The translations under genes were made by a program, and so were the position numbers. From NCBI RefSeq assembly GCF_042186555.1, contig NC_133327.1, positions 101,019,853 through 101,083,852 of the forward strand: DNA of 64,000 bases, in the 5' to 3' direction. How positions within the stretch are numbered: position 1 is the first letter of the stretch; every line of letters starts with the position of its first letter. Shown piece after piece: positions 34,849 to 46,546 of the stretch. The notes below the pieces were generated by a model. The model saw only the letters and a program-made list of their open reading frames with translations, ran no database searches and had not been told where the DNA came from. This stretch comes from Aquarana catesbeiana. Lineage: Eukaryota; Chordata; Amphibia; Anura; Ranidae.

Positions 34849-35866
34849 ATGGCAGCAGAACGGCCAACACATGAGGCAGCTCACACAGGGATCCTTGTCT
34901 CATCTCTCTGGTGGGACTCACTACAAGAGGAGGTATGTGGAGGGGCCCCCATTCTCACATCAATCGGGGGCACAACATCACCAGCTACCACAGTGTCCCT
35001 CCTGAACCAGACCCTGGATGACATGCTCATGTCCCCCTCAGTAGCAGCCCAATGTGACCTATCAGGAGCTGGGGCAGCATACCTCACAGCTCCATGACAT
35101 TTCTCTCATGTTCACTAGATTTACAGAGATGCTCAGACTGCAGCCAGAATTACTTCTCACATTAAATCGGATCTAATAGATCGGGTTAACCAGAACACTG
35201 ATTGCTTCCAAGAATTGCGCAACCAGAGGGGGCTATGGCCAAAATTGATGACCTTGAAAAGAGGTCAAGAAGGCTTAACTTTAGAATCACAGGACTGCCT
35301 GAGACCGTCACGGATATACCAGAAGCAGTACACTCCCTCATTAAAAGCCTCATCCCAGACATCCAAGCCCACAAACTGGAGCTTGATCGGGCCCACAGGG
35401 CCCTGGGACCCCCCGACCCCGACCCGATGGACTGCCTTGTGACATTGTGGTCAAGCCACACTACTATAATGTTAAAGAGGAAGTTATGAGGAGAGCTTGT
35501 GCCACTCCACAAACCTAGCTTTTGGGACATCCAATCCAAATCTTTGCTGATATCTCTCCTTTCACCATTCAGAGAAGGCAAGCACTCAAGCCCCTTCTGA
35601 TGGTACTGACGCAGAAAAACATCAAATATTGGTGGCTTGTCCCCTTTAGCCCGAAGTTTGAGTTTAATAGCAAGCCCTTCAGATTCTCTACATTGATGGA
35701 AGGAGAACACCCACTGCAGAAACTGGGCATAATCCCCAAAGACCCACCTTCTCCAATGCAGTCCTCCACCTCCAGCCTGACCAAACGACCCACTCCATCT
35801 AGCCCACTCACCTTTCTGTGGCAGAAGCCTAAAAATAAAAAAGCCAAAGAAGGAATACCCCCCTAA
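34849..35866 (+). pseudogene. L1-type ORF1 (RNA-binding protein), disrupted
   Basis: The likely start is ATG 34849 (Met-Ala-Ala-Glu-Arg). A segment at 35215-35330 reads DDLEKRSRRLNFRITGLPET, the coiled-coil-to-RRM transition typical of L1 ORF1 proteins. The C-terminal domain continues with FADISPFTIQRRQALKPLL. A stop at 35095-35097 and at least two frameshifts (near 35440 and 35515) break it. ORF1 proteins bind LINE RNA as trimers. Confidence 0.82.
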
Positions 35867-36849
35867 TCTGGAGATCTTCATTTACCTCCTAACATCCCAC
35901 TTTTTTGGGACTGGGCCCATTAGGCCCCCTCCGCAATAATGCCCATCTGGATTCACAAACCAGTTGACCTCAAGGAGCTCCTGTTTCCCCTTCTGTTCAG
36001 GCCTGTTTCTCATAACTCATCACACTGCTAATATACTGTCTGGTTATAACTAGCCACAATACTGGCTTTCATCTATCCCGGACCAGGACTTTCTCAAGAC
36101 CCACCTGGATCTGCTGCACCGAGCCTCAGACCAATTACCATGAAGCAACTTGGCCTTTATACAGTTCTGGATCTCATTGGCGGACTATTTAACTTTCTTA
36201 GATACGTTTTTTTCTAGTCTTGTTTGATGTCCTCCCAGTTTTCCAGGGGGCACTCACAGTCCTTGTCTGCTCTAACAGTAACCAGGCAGTAGATAATATC
36301 TTATCCCTCTCTTCCTGAATTCCCAGCAGTTATCACACCTACCCTATTTTAAACTTCTTTGAATGTTACCATGTTACGGTTATTGAGGGTGGTGCACCCT
36401 AGTTTGCTCAAATTTGTATTTTAGCCAAATATCAGGGAGTGCTGTGGACAGAGCAGTGCTAATGCGCCTCCTCCTGTACTCGGAGCTGCAGAATTTTCTC
36501 ACTCCTAGTTGGGATCTCCCCCACTGGTTGGGCGGTACCAGGTTTGTCTCTCAGGGTATGGAGGATTCACTCCTCCCCTACCCTTGGAGCCTTATCTCTC
36601 TCGTCTTCTTTCTGTCTTTTCTGCCCTTTACTAATTCTACTTTTTGTTTCAGTGATGTGTGTGATCTCGCACCTCCATTACGATAGATTTATTCGCACTC
36701 CTGGACTCTGGGCCATCCACCAGGCAGAAGGTAGGTGATTGGGGATCATTGGCTTTACCTCCTAGGATGCTCCATGGCTTTCCTTACCACTCCTAGACAC
36801 GCCCTGTGCATTGCTTCACACTATGTGCAGGGGATTAACTCTGGGATTA
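35867..36849. other. LINE copy A, spacer and degraded start of ORF2
   Basis: No sustained reading frame occurs here. The open frame at 36414-36686 lacks recognised motifs. Position between ORF1 and the endonuclease argues that this is LINE sequence or an old insertion in it. Confidence 0.5.
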
Positions 36850-39800
36850 ACCCATTAAACGTCGGAAAATCTTCCAGTATTACCATGAGCAAAAAATAGA
36901 CATATTGTTTCTTCAAGAAACACACTTCCCAAAATCTTTTACCCCTTCCTTCATTCACTCTAAATTTCCCAGGTTCTACCTAGCAAATTCTGAAAATAAA
37001 AACTAAAGGAGTAGGCTTGTTTTTCTCCCACAAATCTCAGTTCTCGTTTGTTTCCGAATTTAAAGACCCAGACGGTAGATTCCTACTCGTGAAAGGTCTC
37101 ATTGACAACCAGCTCTACTCCCTCGTCTCATACTACGCGCCAAATAGGGGTCAATCTAAATTCTTTAAGACCCTCTTTCATACTCTAGACCCACTTATCA
37201 AAGGCCTGGTCATCTATGGAGGAGACTCTAATATTGCTTTTTACGCAGGGACAGATGAAACCCGCCCTCTGGGCAGTGACTGTATCCGTCCCACCAGGCA
37301 GAGCCTTAATGTGGCTAGACAAATTTACCATCGGGGTTTGGTTGATATCTGGAGAGAAATGAACCCGAAGGCCAGAGATTATACACACTACTGTAGCCCT
37401 CACAATACCTTCGCTAGAATAGATCACTTCTTTATACTGTCGAACCATATCCCGCTGGTGACTTAATCCATCATAAAAGACTCTGCGTGGTTGGACCACT
37501 CCTTCCTCCTCCTAATAATAAACAGACCAACAGCACAACGGCAGGGGTACAACTGGAGACTAAACGCCTCAATCCTTAGCAACCCTACCCATGTCTGTGA
37601 AATCGAAAAAGACATCAAGGAATATTTTCTATTGAATGATGTCAATAACATTTCCCCAATCACACTATAGGCTGATTCTACTCCATTAGGCTTAGGAGTA
37701 AAACTCCAGGCTACGTAAAGCTTGCAAAGCAGACATTAACAGGTTGGAGAAGGAATTCTAATTTTTAAGCAAACAACACAAACGTAACCCTTCTTCTGGC
37801 TCTGCAGAAAGACTAGAAGCGGTACACACAACCTTAAACCTGGCTCTCATTGCCACAGCCGAAAAAAGTTTGTGTTGGGAGGGGGGTCGGTTTTACCACC
37901 AAAAACATAGGATGGGGCTCTCTGCTAGTGAATAGGCTAACCCCTAAAATAAGGTCTCCTACCTTACCTAAAATAAAATTACGCAATGGCTCCCTCTCAC
38001 AAAACCCCCAGGAAATCATGGAAGACTTTTCATGACTTCTACGGAACCTTGTACAGTGGGAAAGGGAAGGAATCCTCACCCAGCTCGATTGACTCCTTTG
38101 TTGGTTCACTGAATTTCCCTAAGATCAGGGACCAACACAGGGATTACAAGTCATTAAAGATCTTAAAAATAACTCAGCCCCCGGCACTGATGTCTTTTCA
38201 GTCCCAAATTATAAACACTTCTCCTCCTCACTGTCCCCCTATTTGGCTCGTTTTTTAAACCAAATTCGCGCAGGAGCACAACTTGATAAGGCATTGAACT
38301 CGGCTTTTATCACAGTGATCCCTAAGCAGGCAAGGACCCTAGCTGTACTGCTAATTATCGACCTATCTCAATAAATAATGACTTAAAAATTTTGACGAAA
38401 ATTATGGCAGACAGATATCCAATTTTATTAGTCTTTATATCCACAAGGACCAGGTCGGCTTTATACCTGGGAGACAGGGCCCAGATCAGATCAGAGCGAT
38501 TGACATAGTATCTCTACTGAGGTCCGAATGGGATAAGGGACCACCTCAAAAGGGGTTCTTGCTCTCTCTAGACCTCATGAAGGCGTTTGATTCCTTATTT
38601 GGTAACCATTTTGCAAAGATAGGGCTTTGGTCAATCCTTTATGAACGTAATAGGGGCCCTCTACTCCAACCCGGAAGCGAAAATTAAACTGCAGGGATAT
38701 TACTCGGAACCCTTCCCTATCCTCAATGGTACAAGACAGGGGTGTCCCTTGTCCCCACTGATTTTTGCCATTGTCATCGAGACCCTCACAATCACCATTA
38801 GAGACAAATCTGATATACATGGGGTGCGATGTAGGCCACAAACCCACAAATGCACTCTTTTCACAGATGACATCTTACTCTTTATCACTTCGCCACTAAC
38901 TTCTTTACCAAATATCTGTAGGATGCTTGATGACTTTGGCAAAGTCTCTGGACTCAAGGTTACCTACTCGAAATCCCTAGCACTAAATGCCAACTTACCA
39001 GCCCATCTGGTCACACAGCTTAAAGACAACTTCCAGTTTGGATGGAACGAGACAGCGATTCCATATCTGGGGATTAACCTGACAGCCTCGATAGACAACC
39101 TATAAGTCGCCAATTTCCCCCCAATCTTTCGCAAATTGGAAGATGATCTCTCACATTGGGATAAACTGGGACTTTCCTGGCTAGGCAGGATCAATTCTGT
39201 GAAGATGACCCTATTACTGAGCATCCTCTATCTATTTAGGTTACTACCTATCCCGGTTCCTAGGGACCAACTTAGGAAGTTCCGATCCAAAATTATCAAC
39301 TTTATATGGGGAGCAAAGGGGCATAGAGTTGCCAAGGGGACCCTTTTCCGAACTGGAGATCAGGGAGGAGTGAGTCTACCAAACCTTATCTGGTATCATC
39401 AAGCAGCCCAGTTATCCCAACTCTCCACTATTTATTCCAAAATAGCACACCCTGACTGGGTACACATGGAAAGGCAAGCAATACTCCACTACACATTGGA
39501 TTATCTTCTCTGGTGCCCTGCCAAATCTAGACCTGCTCCCACACTATCCCACTCCTTAGTACTATGGGACTCTCTCAAAAGTAACCCACACCTGATCTCC
39601 TACTGGTGCCCACTCTCTCATATTTTAGAAATCCTCTGTTCCCCCTGGTATGCACATCAAGGCCTTCCATTGGTGGTTAGACAAGGGGCTCTATAGGATA
39701 GGACATTTGTCAACCCTATGGGACCCCTCAATCTGACCCACTGTGTCAGTAAGCTTGGCATGCCAAGGTCAGAAAGGTTTAGATTCCACCAAATTTCTCA

Positions 39801-40168
39801 TTTTATTCATTCTTTGTGGACCTCTGAACCCAACCCACTCTCGATCACGGCATATGAAATGTGGTGTGGTCAAGCCATGGAGCAAGAGGGTAGGAATAAC
39901 AGTGATATAGCGATCACTTGCTATGGCAGAGAGAGACCAAATCTCCCTTTGTGAGGGACTGGGAGAAAGACCTGGGACAACACTGGAGCCTTGCGGAGTG
40001 GTATAGAGTTTCGTCTTCAGCCTCCAAGGGCATTCTGAACATAGCACTAATCAAAGCTAACTTAAAAGTCCTAATGAGGTGGTATTTAGTCCCACTAAAA
40101 ATTGTCAAAATCTACCCGAGTGCTTCCCCTTTGTGCTTTCGTAATTGCGGGCACACTAAGGCAGCGGC
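36850..40168 (+). pseudogene. L1-type ORF2: endonuclease and reverse transcriptase, disrupted
   Basis: Endonuclease motifs are in order: LFLQETH near 36910, SYYAPNRGQS near 37130, VIYGGDSN (the GGDxN motif) near 37220, and ARIDHFFI near 37420. Reverse transcriptase motifs are GFIPGRQGPDQ near 38460, LSLDLMKAFDS near 38570, NGTRQGCPLSPLIFAIV near 38730 and FTDDILLF near 38860. The catalytic Asp pair is present, with Thr where Ala is usual. The C-terminal region, including IPYLGINL and GRINSVKM, runs to LMRWYLVP. Many stops and frameshifts occur, for example after 37466, 37670 and 39104. An active enzyme would nick target DNA and prime reverse transcription. Confidence 0.9.
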
Positions 40169-40172
40169 TTAA

Positions 40173-41012
40173 GTAAGGCTCTTTACCACGTGATCAGCCG
40201 TGTCCAATCACAGCTGATCATGATGTAAATAGGAAGAGCCGGTGATTGGCTTTTCCTCACTCACGTCTGACAGACGCGAGTAGAGGACAGCCGATTGGCT
40301 GCTCTCCTGACAGGGGGGGGGTCTGTGCTGACTGTTTATCAGCACAGCCCCCCCCTCGGATCCCACCCAGGACCACCAGGGAAGCCGACCAGGACCACCA
40401 GGATGGATGCCCCCTAGACCCCCAGGGAAATACCAATCTGTGCCCAGGCAGCTGCCAATCTGTGCCCAGGCAGCTGCCAATCAGTGCTCACTCCAATGCC
40501 TGCCAGTGCCACCAGGGATGCCTATCAGTGCCCAGCAGTGCCGGCTATCAGTGCCACCCATAAGAGCCCATCTTTGCAGCCTTTCAGTGCCCAGTGCCGC
40601 CTATCAATGCCCATCAGTGCTGCATATCAGTGCCACCCATCAGTGCTGCCTACCAGTGCCCATCAGTGCCGCATATCAGTGCCCATAGTCAGTGCCCGCT
40701 CATTGGTGCCGCCTTGTCGGTGCCCATCAGTGAAAGAGAAAACTTATTTACAAAAATTTTTAACAGAAACAAAAGCAAAACTTTTATTTTTTTCAAAATT
40801 TTCGGTCTTTTTATTTGTTTAGCAAAAAATAAAAACCGCAGAGGTGATCAAATACCACCAAAAGAAAGCTCTATTTGTGGGAACAAAATGATAAAAATTT
40901 AGTTTGGGTACAGTGTAGCATGACCGTGCAATTTTTATTCAAACTGCGACAGCGCTGAAAGCTGAAAATTGGTCTGGGCAGGAAGGTGTATAAGTGCCCT
41001 GTATTGAAGTGG
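40173..41012. mobile_element. TTAA-bounded element between the two LINE copies
   Basis: TTAA flanks it at 40169-40172 and 41013-41016; the right end inverse reads TTAACCACTTCAATACAGGG. The right part (CGCAGAGGTGATCAAATACC, GCTCTATTTGTGG) matches the element at 32065-33013, and the left part (CACGTGATCAGCCGTGTCCA) matches 30650-30680. Between about 40475 and 40735 lies an irregular run of CAGTGCC-based units (tatCAGTGCCacccatCAGTGCTgcc), an internal minisatellite that produces long but meaningless frames. Confidence 0.78.
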
Positions 41013-41016
41013 TTAA

Positions 41017-42362
41017 AAATGGCTAAAATATGGATTTAGTACTGGCTAGCTTCATCACAATTCTCTTCGGATCCAAGGTTAGGAGATTTTTTGAATCCTC
41101 CTGCTTCTCTATCACAATTTAGTGAGCAGGCTGGGGACACTACTGCTTTCCTTAAAGAGGAACTTCTATTCCACTTTGGGAATCTGGTGGACCCTAGGAC
41201 ACGGAAACTATTGTCATTTACTGATCTACAAAACAAATATAAACTTCCCAGACAGGTGTTCTATGGGTATTTACAAATCCGACATTATGCACTTACTATA
41301 ACACCTACCCTGCAATTTTCACCCCCATCCCCATTTGAAACTATAATTTTGGCAGGTAATACTCAGAAAAGGCTCATATCGGGTATATATAAGATCCTAA
41401 AAACATTTTCCCGGGAAGGGCAAAGCAAACATTCTTATATGACTAAATGGGAAAAGATCCTCGGCGAGGAAATCCCTATAACACAATGGCAGACAATATG
41501 GTCCCAAATGGCAAAGAGCTCAATATGCACATTATATAAGGAAAATTCTTATAAAATTCTCCTACTCTGGTATATGACTCCAGAGGTGCTCCACGCCATT
41601 TTCCCCAATAGTTCCCATAAGTGCTGGTGATGCCAGGGAGCAAAGGGCACCTTTTTACATATATACTGGAGTTGCCCATTACTATCCCCTTACTGGTCCA
41701 CAGTCCAACAATTACTGGCTCGCCTCCCGGACACACAGGTCCAGGCGTCCCCAAAATTCTTTTTGTTGGGCCTGTCACCACTTAAGCTTCCTACCCCATA
41801 TAAGAAGCTGGTGCGTCATATTCTAACAGCAGCAAGATGCCTCATAGCATTACACTGGAAACGCACTACCCCACCCTCCGCTGAGGATCTTTATGCCAGA
41901 ATTAAGGATGTGGAAGTGATGGAGAAAATGACGGCCAGAATACAAGACAGATTGGAAGCACATAACAGGGTCTGGGAGCTATGGCGTCTCCGGGAGGATC
42001 CACCATGATCAGGTAACACCACCACTTCTATAACTTCTATACCCCCCTTTACCCCCTTCTTTTTCTATTACCCCCCTCTACTCTCCTATACTGCATACCC
42101 CTGTGACTCCTATAGTTACAGATAATAAAGTTACAGTGTTGCAACAGTATTAACGTTACATGCATGCCAATAGATTTACTAAAAGACAGATACTGGATCA
42201 CCGTTGGCATTTAGCAATGTTTTAGTATTTGTGTATAGATAGCATCAGCAATATATATAATAACTTGCACTTATGTATTCCCTTTACATTTACCTTATTC
42301 TATTACATAATGTACCGCAAATACGATTGATAATAAAAAAAACGTTCTTTGGGAAAAAAAAA
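41017..42362 (+). mobile_element. L1-type LINE, copy B (3' end only)
   Basis: This holds the C-terminal part of ORF2, then a C- and T-rich 3' untranslated region and an A-rich end with AATAAAAAAAA near 42332 and an A run at 42354-42362. Its coding part overlaps in homology with the last 450 bp of copy A but differs widely, so it is a separate 5'-truncated element of another subfamily. Confidence 0.82.
41026..42008 (+). pseudogene. L1-type ORF2 C-terminus (copy B), nearly open
   Basis: A 179-codon frame (41091-41630) includes KWEKILGEEIPITQWQ and KILLLWYMTPEVLHAIFPN, matching WEKDLGQHWSLAEW and KVLMRWYLVPLKIVKIYP of copy A. It ends at a TGA in the conserved Cys-Trp-x-Cys segment. A zinc-knuckle-like C..C...H..W.CP pattern follows (CW*CQGAKGTFLHIYWSCP). 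A frameshift leads into a last frame ending at 42008. Fewer breaks than copy A suggest younger age. Confidence 0.85.
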
Positions 42363-42898
42363 GAGGAACTTAACCCTCCTATTTTGTTTTCTTTAACTCC
42401 CTCCTACCTAGGTTGCTGGGTTATGCTCAATAAACAAACTTGCACCCCCAGATAATCCAGTAATTCATCACTCTGATGCTGCACACCAAGTCTAGGGCCA
42501 CCATCTTCCTCTCTGTCTTCAGCTGTCTCTTTCTGATTCTTGCAGGTAGCCCCCTAATGGTAAACATACACCTTGGTCATCATCAAGGGCCAGCTGCAAA
42601 AAAATAAGAATTAGCTGGCTACACACGATGGAACATGTGTATTTCCAAATGATTGACCCGAAGCCTCCTGGGACACCTGAGTTGAATGTTCCAGGATGCT
42701 GTAGGAGCTTGGGAGGGCTACATTATTCTTGCCTAGGCAAGAAACCTGGAAGTGGGGCACCACATACATAAAAACTAGGTGAAAAAGCCTTTTCTCTTCT
42801 TTTTTTTTCTTTTTCTTTTGCAATTGTGTGAAAGGAGACAGGAATGATTCATATTAGGGTAAGGTGTGGAGAGTGAAGGTCCACTTTAACTGTAGGAA
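42363..42898. other. Unassigned sequence
   Basis: A T-rich tract lies at 42789-42820. No gene or defined element is seen. Confidence 0.3.
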
Positions 42899-43078
42899 TA
42901 GGGTTGCCACCTCATCCCTTTAAACCCGAACACATATGAATTACACAGGTTCTGTGGCAAATTTAATGCAGATAAGGCACCAAGTGATCTTAATTACCAC
43001 CTTAATCAGCCACAGAACCTGTGTAATTAATATGTGTTCAGGTTTAAAGGGATGAGGTGGCAACCCTATGTAGGAGTG
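42899..43078. mobile_element. hAT-like hairpin MITE, 180 bp
   Basis: The ends TAGGGTTGCCACCTCATCCC and GGGATGAGGTGGCAACCCTA are exact inverse copies, and pairing continues inward through CACAGGTTCTGTGGC and its inverse. Flanks TGTAGGAA (42891-42898) and TGTAGGAG (43079-43086) are an 8-bp duplication with one mismatch, the hAT signature. It is non-coding. Confidence 0.88.
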
Positions 43079-43086
43079 ATCCACCT

Positions 43087-44120
43087 GGCTGAGCTGTGTT
43101 ATGGGGCGGTGTATTGATGGAGAGATATACAAATCTTTGGGCAGGTAACGCAGCTCTCATAGAAGAACTTCATCCAGGGGTTTTCCTGGAGTTCACTTTA
43201 ACAAGTCAGTATAAATACACTCTAATGCCAAACCCAAATAACCACAAAAACAGCTCATATTTTCTCACTAAAAGTATCTATTTACATGACAGACAGAATC
43301 ATTCTATCATTTGAAGTACAAAAGACAACATTACAAGGCATTGAACTGGTCTTTTTACATCACAGTGTTAGCAGCACATGTATGTACTTACAGTTAAAAC
43401 ATATGAATGTAATGATCTCTTAATCTTACTTGTGATCCCTACTCATGCATATGGTTTCAGTAAGCAAATCGTAAAAAAAAATATATATGTATATATTTAA
43501 AAATTAAAACATACAAAACCCATCTTTGAAATGTACCCAGCAAATTTTAAATTGAATTGATGACCCAGATAAAGGTTATAAGGTTATTTAACACAATGTA
43601 ACTTTCCATTTTAGTCATCCTGTATTACTGTAGAATATACAGAATAGCATGTATTTACATAAAAGCCCTTGCCTTTTAGGAACACTGATTGATAGCAGGC
43701 TATTGCTGAGAAAGTTATGTCCCATGAGGCAGCACAAGTTCAGCTTTTTACATTAAATGACTTCACCTGGTGCACAAATAGCGATCACAACTTGTTTGTG
43801 CTTAAGACCTACCTCCTTTGACCTTATTGGCCAGTGAGACTATCTGTCTTGTTTGAGGACCAACAGGAAGGCACAATGGGTAGCAGAAGGTGGGCCAGTT
43901 GTGGTATCTATTTGTGCCTATTTGTGGTAGCTATTGGTGCATCAGGTTTTTGGTTTCTTGTGACACAATGAAGACCACCTAAACATGTAAGGAGTGAACT
44001 AACTTGTCTTTGTCTGTTTTACGGATCAGGATCTGTTTTGGATGCTAAAAACTTCCAGCAGGTTCAAAATTAAGTCAACACAACCCCAAAATGCCATCGG
44101 CAAAAGATAAGAAAAAAAAA
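43087..44120. other. Unassigned AT-rich sequence
   Basis: No gene, RNA or defined repeat was recognised. Confidence 0.3.
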
Positions 44121-44790
44121 AGAAAGGTGGTCTTTTAAGTTGGCCTATTACAACAATAGTAATTAAAATCTACATTTTTATTGACCTATATGAAGCTATT
44201 AAAAAAACAAACATTGGTAAAAACCAAACTGTACACTTAATGTTTAATACAGTGCCTCCCTTAGTACCCATAGACATCAAACCCCAGTGGCAGTAATTCA
44301 ATAAAAATGTTGAGTCCAATGACTTCCACATATACTTGGAGTGTCTTTTCATATGGGTATGTACCTCGATGCCCTGCTTCTTCAGGAAGTGAGGGGAGCT
44401 AAACAATTATAATTTATGAAAAAACATATAATTATTATAACAAACCATTGACATTAGTCCATAATTCCACAAAGACTAATTTCAATGGTTTGTTATAATA
44501 ATTATGTTTTTTTTTAATTATAAATTATAGTTGTTTAGCTCCCTTCACCTCCTGAAGAAGCGGGACGTTTCCACAAAACACGTCGAGGTACACAATTTTA
44601 TTGAATTCCTGCCACTAGGGTTTGATATCTATAGGTACTAATTTAAGGGGGCATTGTATTAAACATTACAGTAAGTGTACACTGTTTGTTTTTTTATATT
44701 TTTTTCTGTAATTGCTTCATACATGCCAATAAAAATGTAGATTTTAATTACTACTGTTGTAGTATGGCACCTTAAAAGTCAACCTTGTTT
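44121..44790. mobile_element. Large palindromic element, about 670 bp
   Basis: Nested inverse pairs run outside in: TTTTAAGTTGG / CCTTAAAAGTCAACC, GTAATTAAAATCTACATTTT / its inverse at 44733-44755, TGCCTCCCTTAGTACC / GGTACTAATTTAAGGGGGCA, CTGCTTCTTCAGGAAGTGAG / CACCTCCTGAAGAAGCGGG, and a tight core at 44395-44545 around TTATAATAATTAT. The right arm contains CACAAAACACGTCGAGGTAC, related to the CGAAACGYGTCG motif in other repeats here. It is non-coding. Confidence 0.85.
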
Positions 44791-45343
44791 TTTTCCTATT
44801 TTTTGCCTATGGTATCTGGGTGATGGTGCTCTCAGCAACCCACATATATTCCTATTTACCAAAAATGACATCCCTTTTGGGGAAGAATACATATGGGGTA
44901 TTACCTCTATCAGGTTTATATTCCTTATATTCCTTGAAAATAACTTTCATTCCCATGTTTGGAGACTCTTTCTCTATCCATTTCATAGCTAAGCATACCT
45001 AAACAGGACAAAAAAACTCCCATGATGTAAACAAATTTTCCTCTACTCTGCTTCTACAAAAGTCAGTCAGTGCCATGTGGTGAAAGAGTTTGTTAGTGTC
45101 CTGGAGACAATGTCAGCTGTTTTGCTATAGTTAGAAATGGAAGTGAAAATTTTATTTGGTTATATTTATTTTAAAAAATAGTATTAACACAATATTCAGC
45201 TTTTTCTTTTAAACATCTACCATCTTGCCTCTGATCTTTTGACCACAATGTGTTGGATCACGAAGCTGGATGTCTAAAAGCATTTTGCAATATGTGAAGA
45301 TACCTCCTGGCAAAAAGAAGAGACCAGACTGAATTTCAGGGCC
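44791..45343. other. Unassigned AT-rich sequence
   Basis: No gene or defined repeat was recognised. Confidence 0.3.
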
Positions 45344-45779
45344 TTAAAGAGAAACTTCACTCTACAAGAGTTCCACTTTAACACCTCCTTCCCCCCTCCT
45401 CTCCCATTTTTGGAGGTTTTTTTTTTGGGGGGGGGGGGGGGGGTACCTAATTTCTCACTTTTTTACTCCAACCACCTAGGCGATCAAAGCGGAAGTCCCA
45501 CCCGCAACCTTCTATGACACCTGAAAGGTCCCAGAAGGCTGCAGGAACATTCATAAAACACACCTCATGCATGTGCATTGGGAAGCCAGCTGTGAGCCCG
45601 CAAGGAGTCACAGCCAGCTTCCCTTAATAAACATGCTGGGGTCGGGGACCCAAAGACCGGCAAAGAACTGGCCCAGGTGAGGACAGCGCTGGAACCTTAG
45701 ACAGGTAAGTGTCCTTTTTTAAAAGTCAGCAGCTACAGTATTTGCAGCTGCTGACGTAATTTTATTTTTATTTTTTTAA
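45344..45779. mobile_element. Inverted-repeat family related to 1076-1863, copy 2
   Basis: TTAA stands at both ends. The block GGTCCCAGAAGGCTGCAGG, the TGTGAGC...AAGGAGTCACAGCCAGCTTCCC region, and AGTCAGCAGCTACAGTATTT correspond to parts of the copies at 1076-1863 and 52505-53095. A T run followed by a G run (45418-45443) is a local length-variable feature. Confidence 0.6.
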
Positions 45780-46546
45780 GACTGAAGATCCTCTCTGGAA
45801 TCACTCTGTCATAAAATCATAGAATATCTTGAAAGAAGAAAACCCACCACCACCACAACGGATTTTAAAGTTCCTCGCTGCTCTGTTCCACAATCGGAGG
45901 ACGAGCATAATCTGTGTAAGATATTGGAACTTATCAATAACTTTATTCCCTCTCTACCAATTGGCTGCTGAGACCCTAGCATTGCATCCTGGAAGGAATG
46001 GAAGGAGGTCAAATGCTCCACTTTATCACTAATTATCTCATAGGGGCTTCAACAAAGAGGCAGGAAAGCTCAATGAAGGTGAAAGAGGTTGTTCTTTCAA
46101 GAGAACCTGCCACTTTTCTTATTCGTGAACATTCATTCTTTTTAAGTATTTCCAAATCTGACATTAATTTACATTTGACTGCTTGTAGGTTAGATATCTT
46201 GCTCTTTTTACATCTTCTGTTCTGCAGCATTAAAACTCCCCTAGACTCTCCTGTTCCGCCATTGTAAAGCCAATGGAGTCCCACTCCTTCTATCATATTT
46301 TGTGTCATATGAAAAAAAAATGAAAAATTCTGTAGCAAAAGCAATCTACACCAATAACTGTTGCCAATGACAGTGATGACTGTTTGATGGAAGTGGAAGT
46401 GGATGCTCCGAAATAATGCTGTGTTCCTATGTGACAAATAAACACACTCATGAAGAGCAGTATGATTTGCTGGTGTCTACTTTGATTTATACAATGGTAT
46501 CATCTGTTGTTTGATCACCACAGCACCATTACTTAATGGTCTACAG
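45780..46546. other. Unassigned sequence with short hAT target at right edge
   Basis: No gene is supported. The frame 46033-46437 (minus) has no known motif. The last eight bases, GTCTACAG (46539-46546), are the target duplication of the next element. Confidence 0.35.

Larger units (their letters stand above)
34619..40168 (+). mobile_element. L1-type LINE, copy A (5' part nearly complete, 3' end missing)
   Basis: In order: a 5' leader of about 230 bp, a decayed ORF1 (34849-35866), about 970 bp of spacer and degraded sequence, and a decayed ORF2 with endonuclease and reverse transcriptase (about 36850-40168). It stops abruptly at a TTAA where a different element starts. An L1-type element copies its RNA at the target site using these two proteins. 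Stops and frameshifts make it inactive. Confidence 0.88.
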
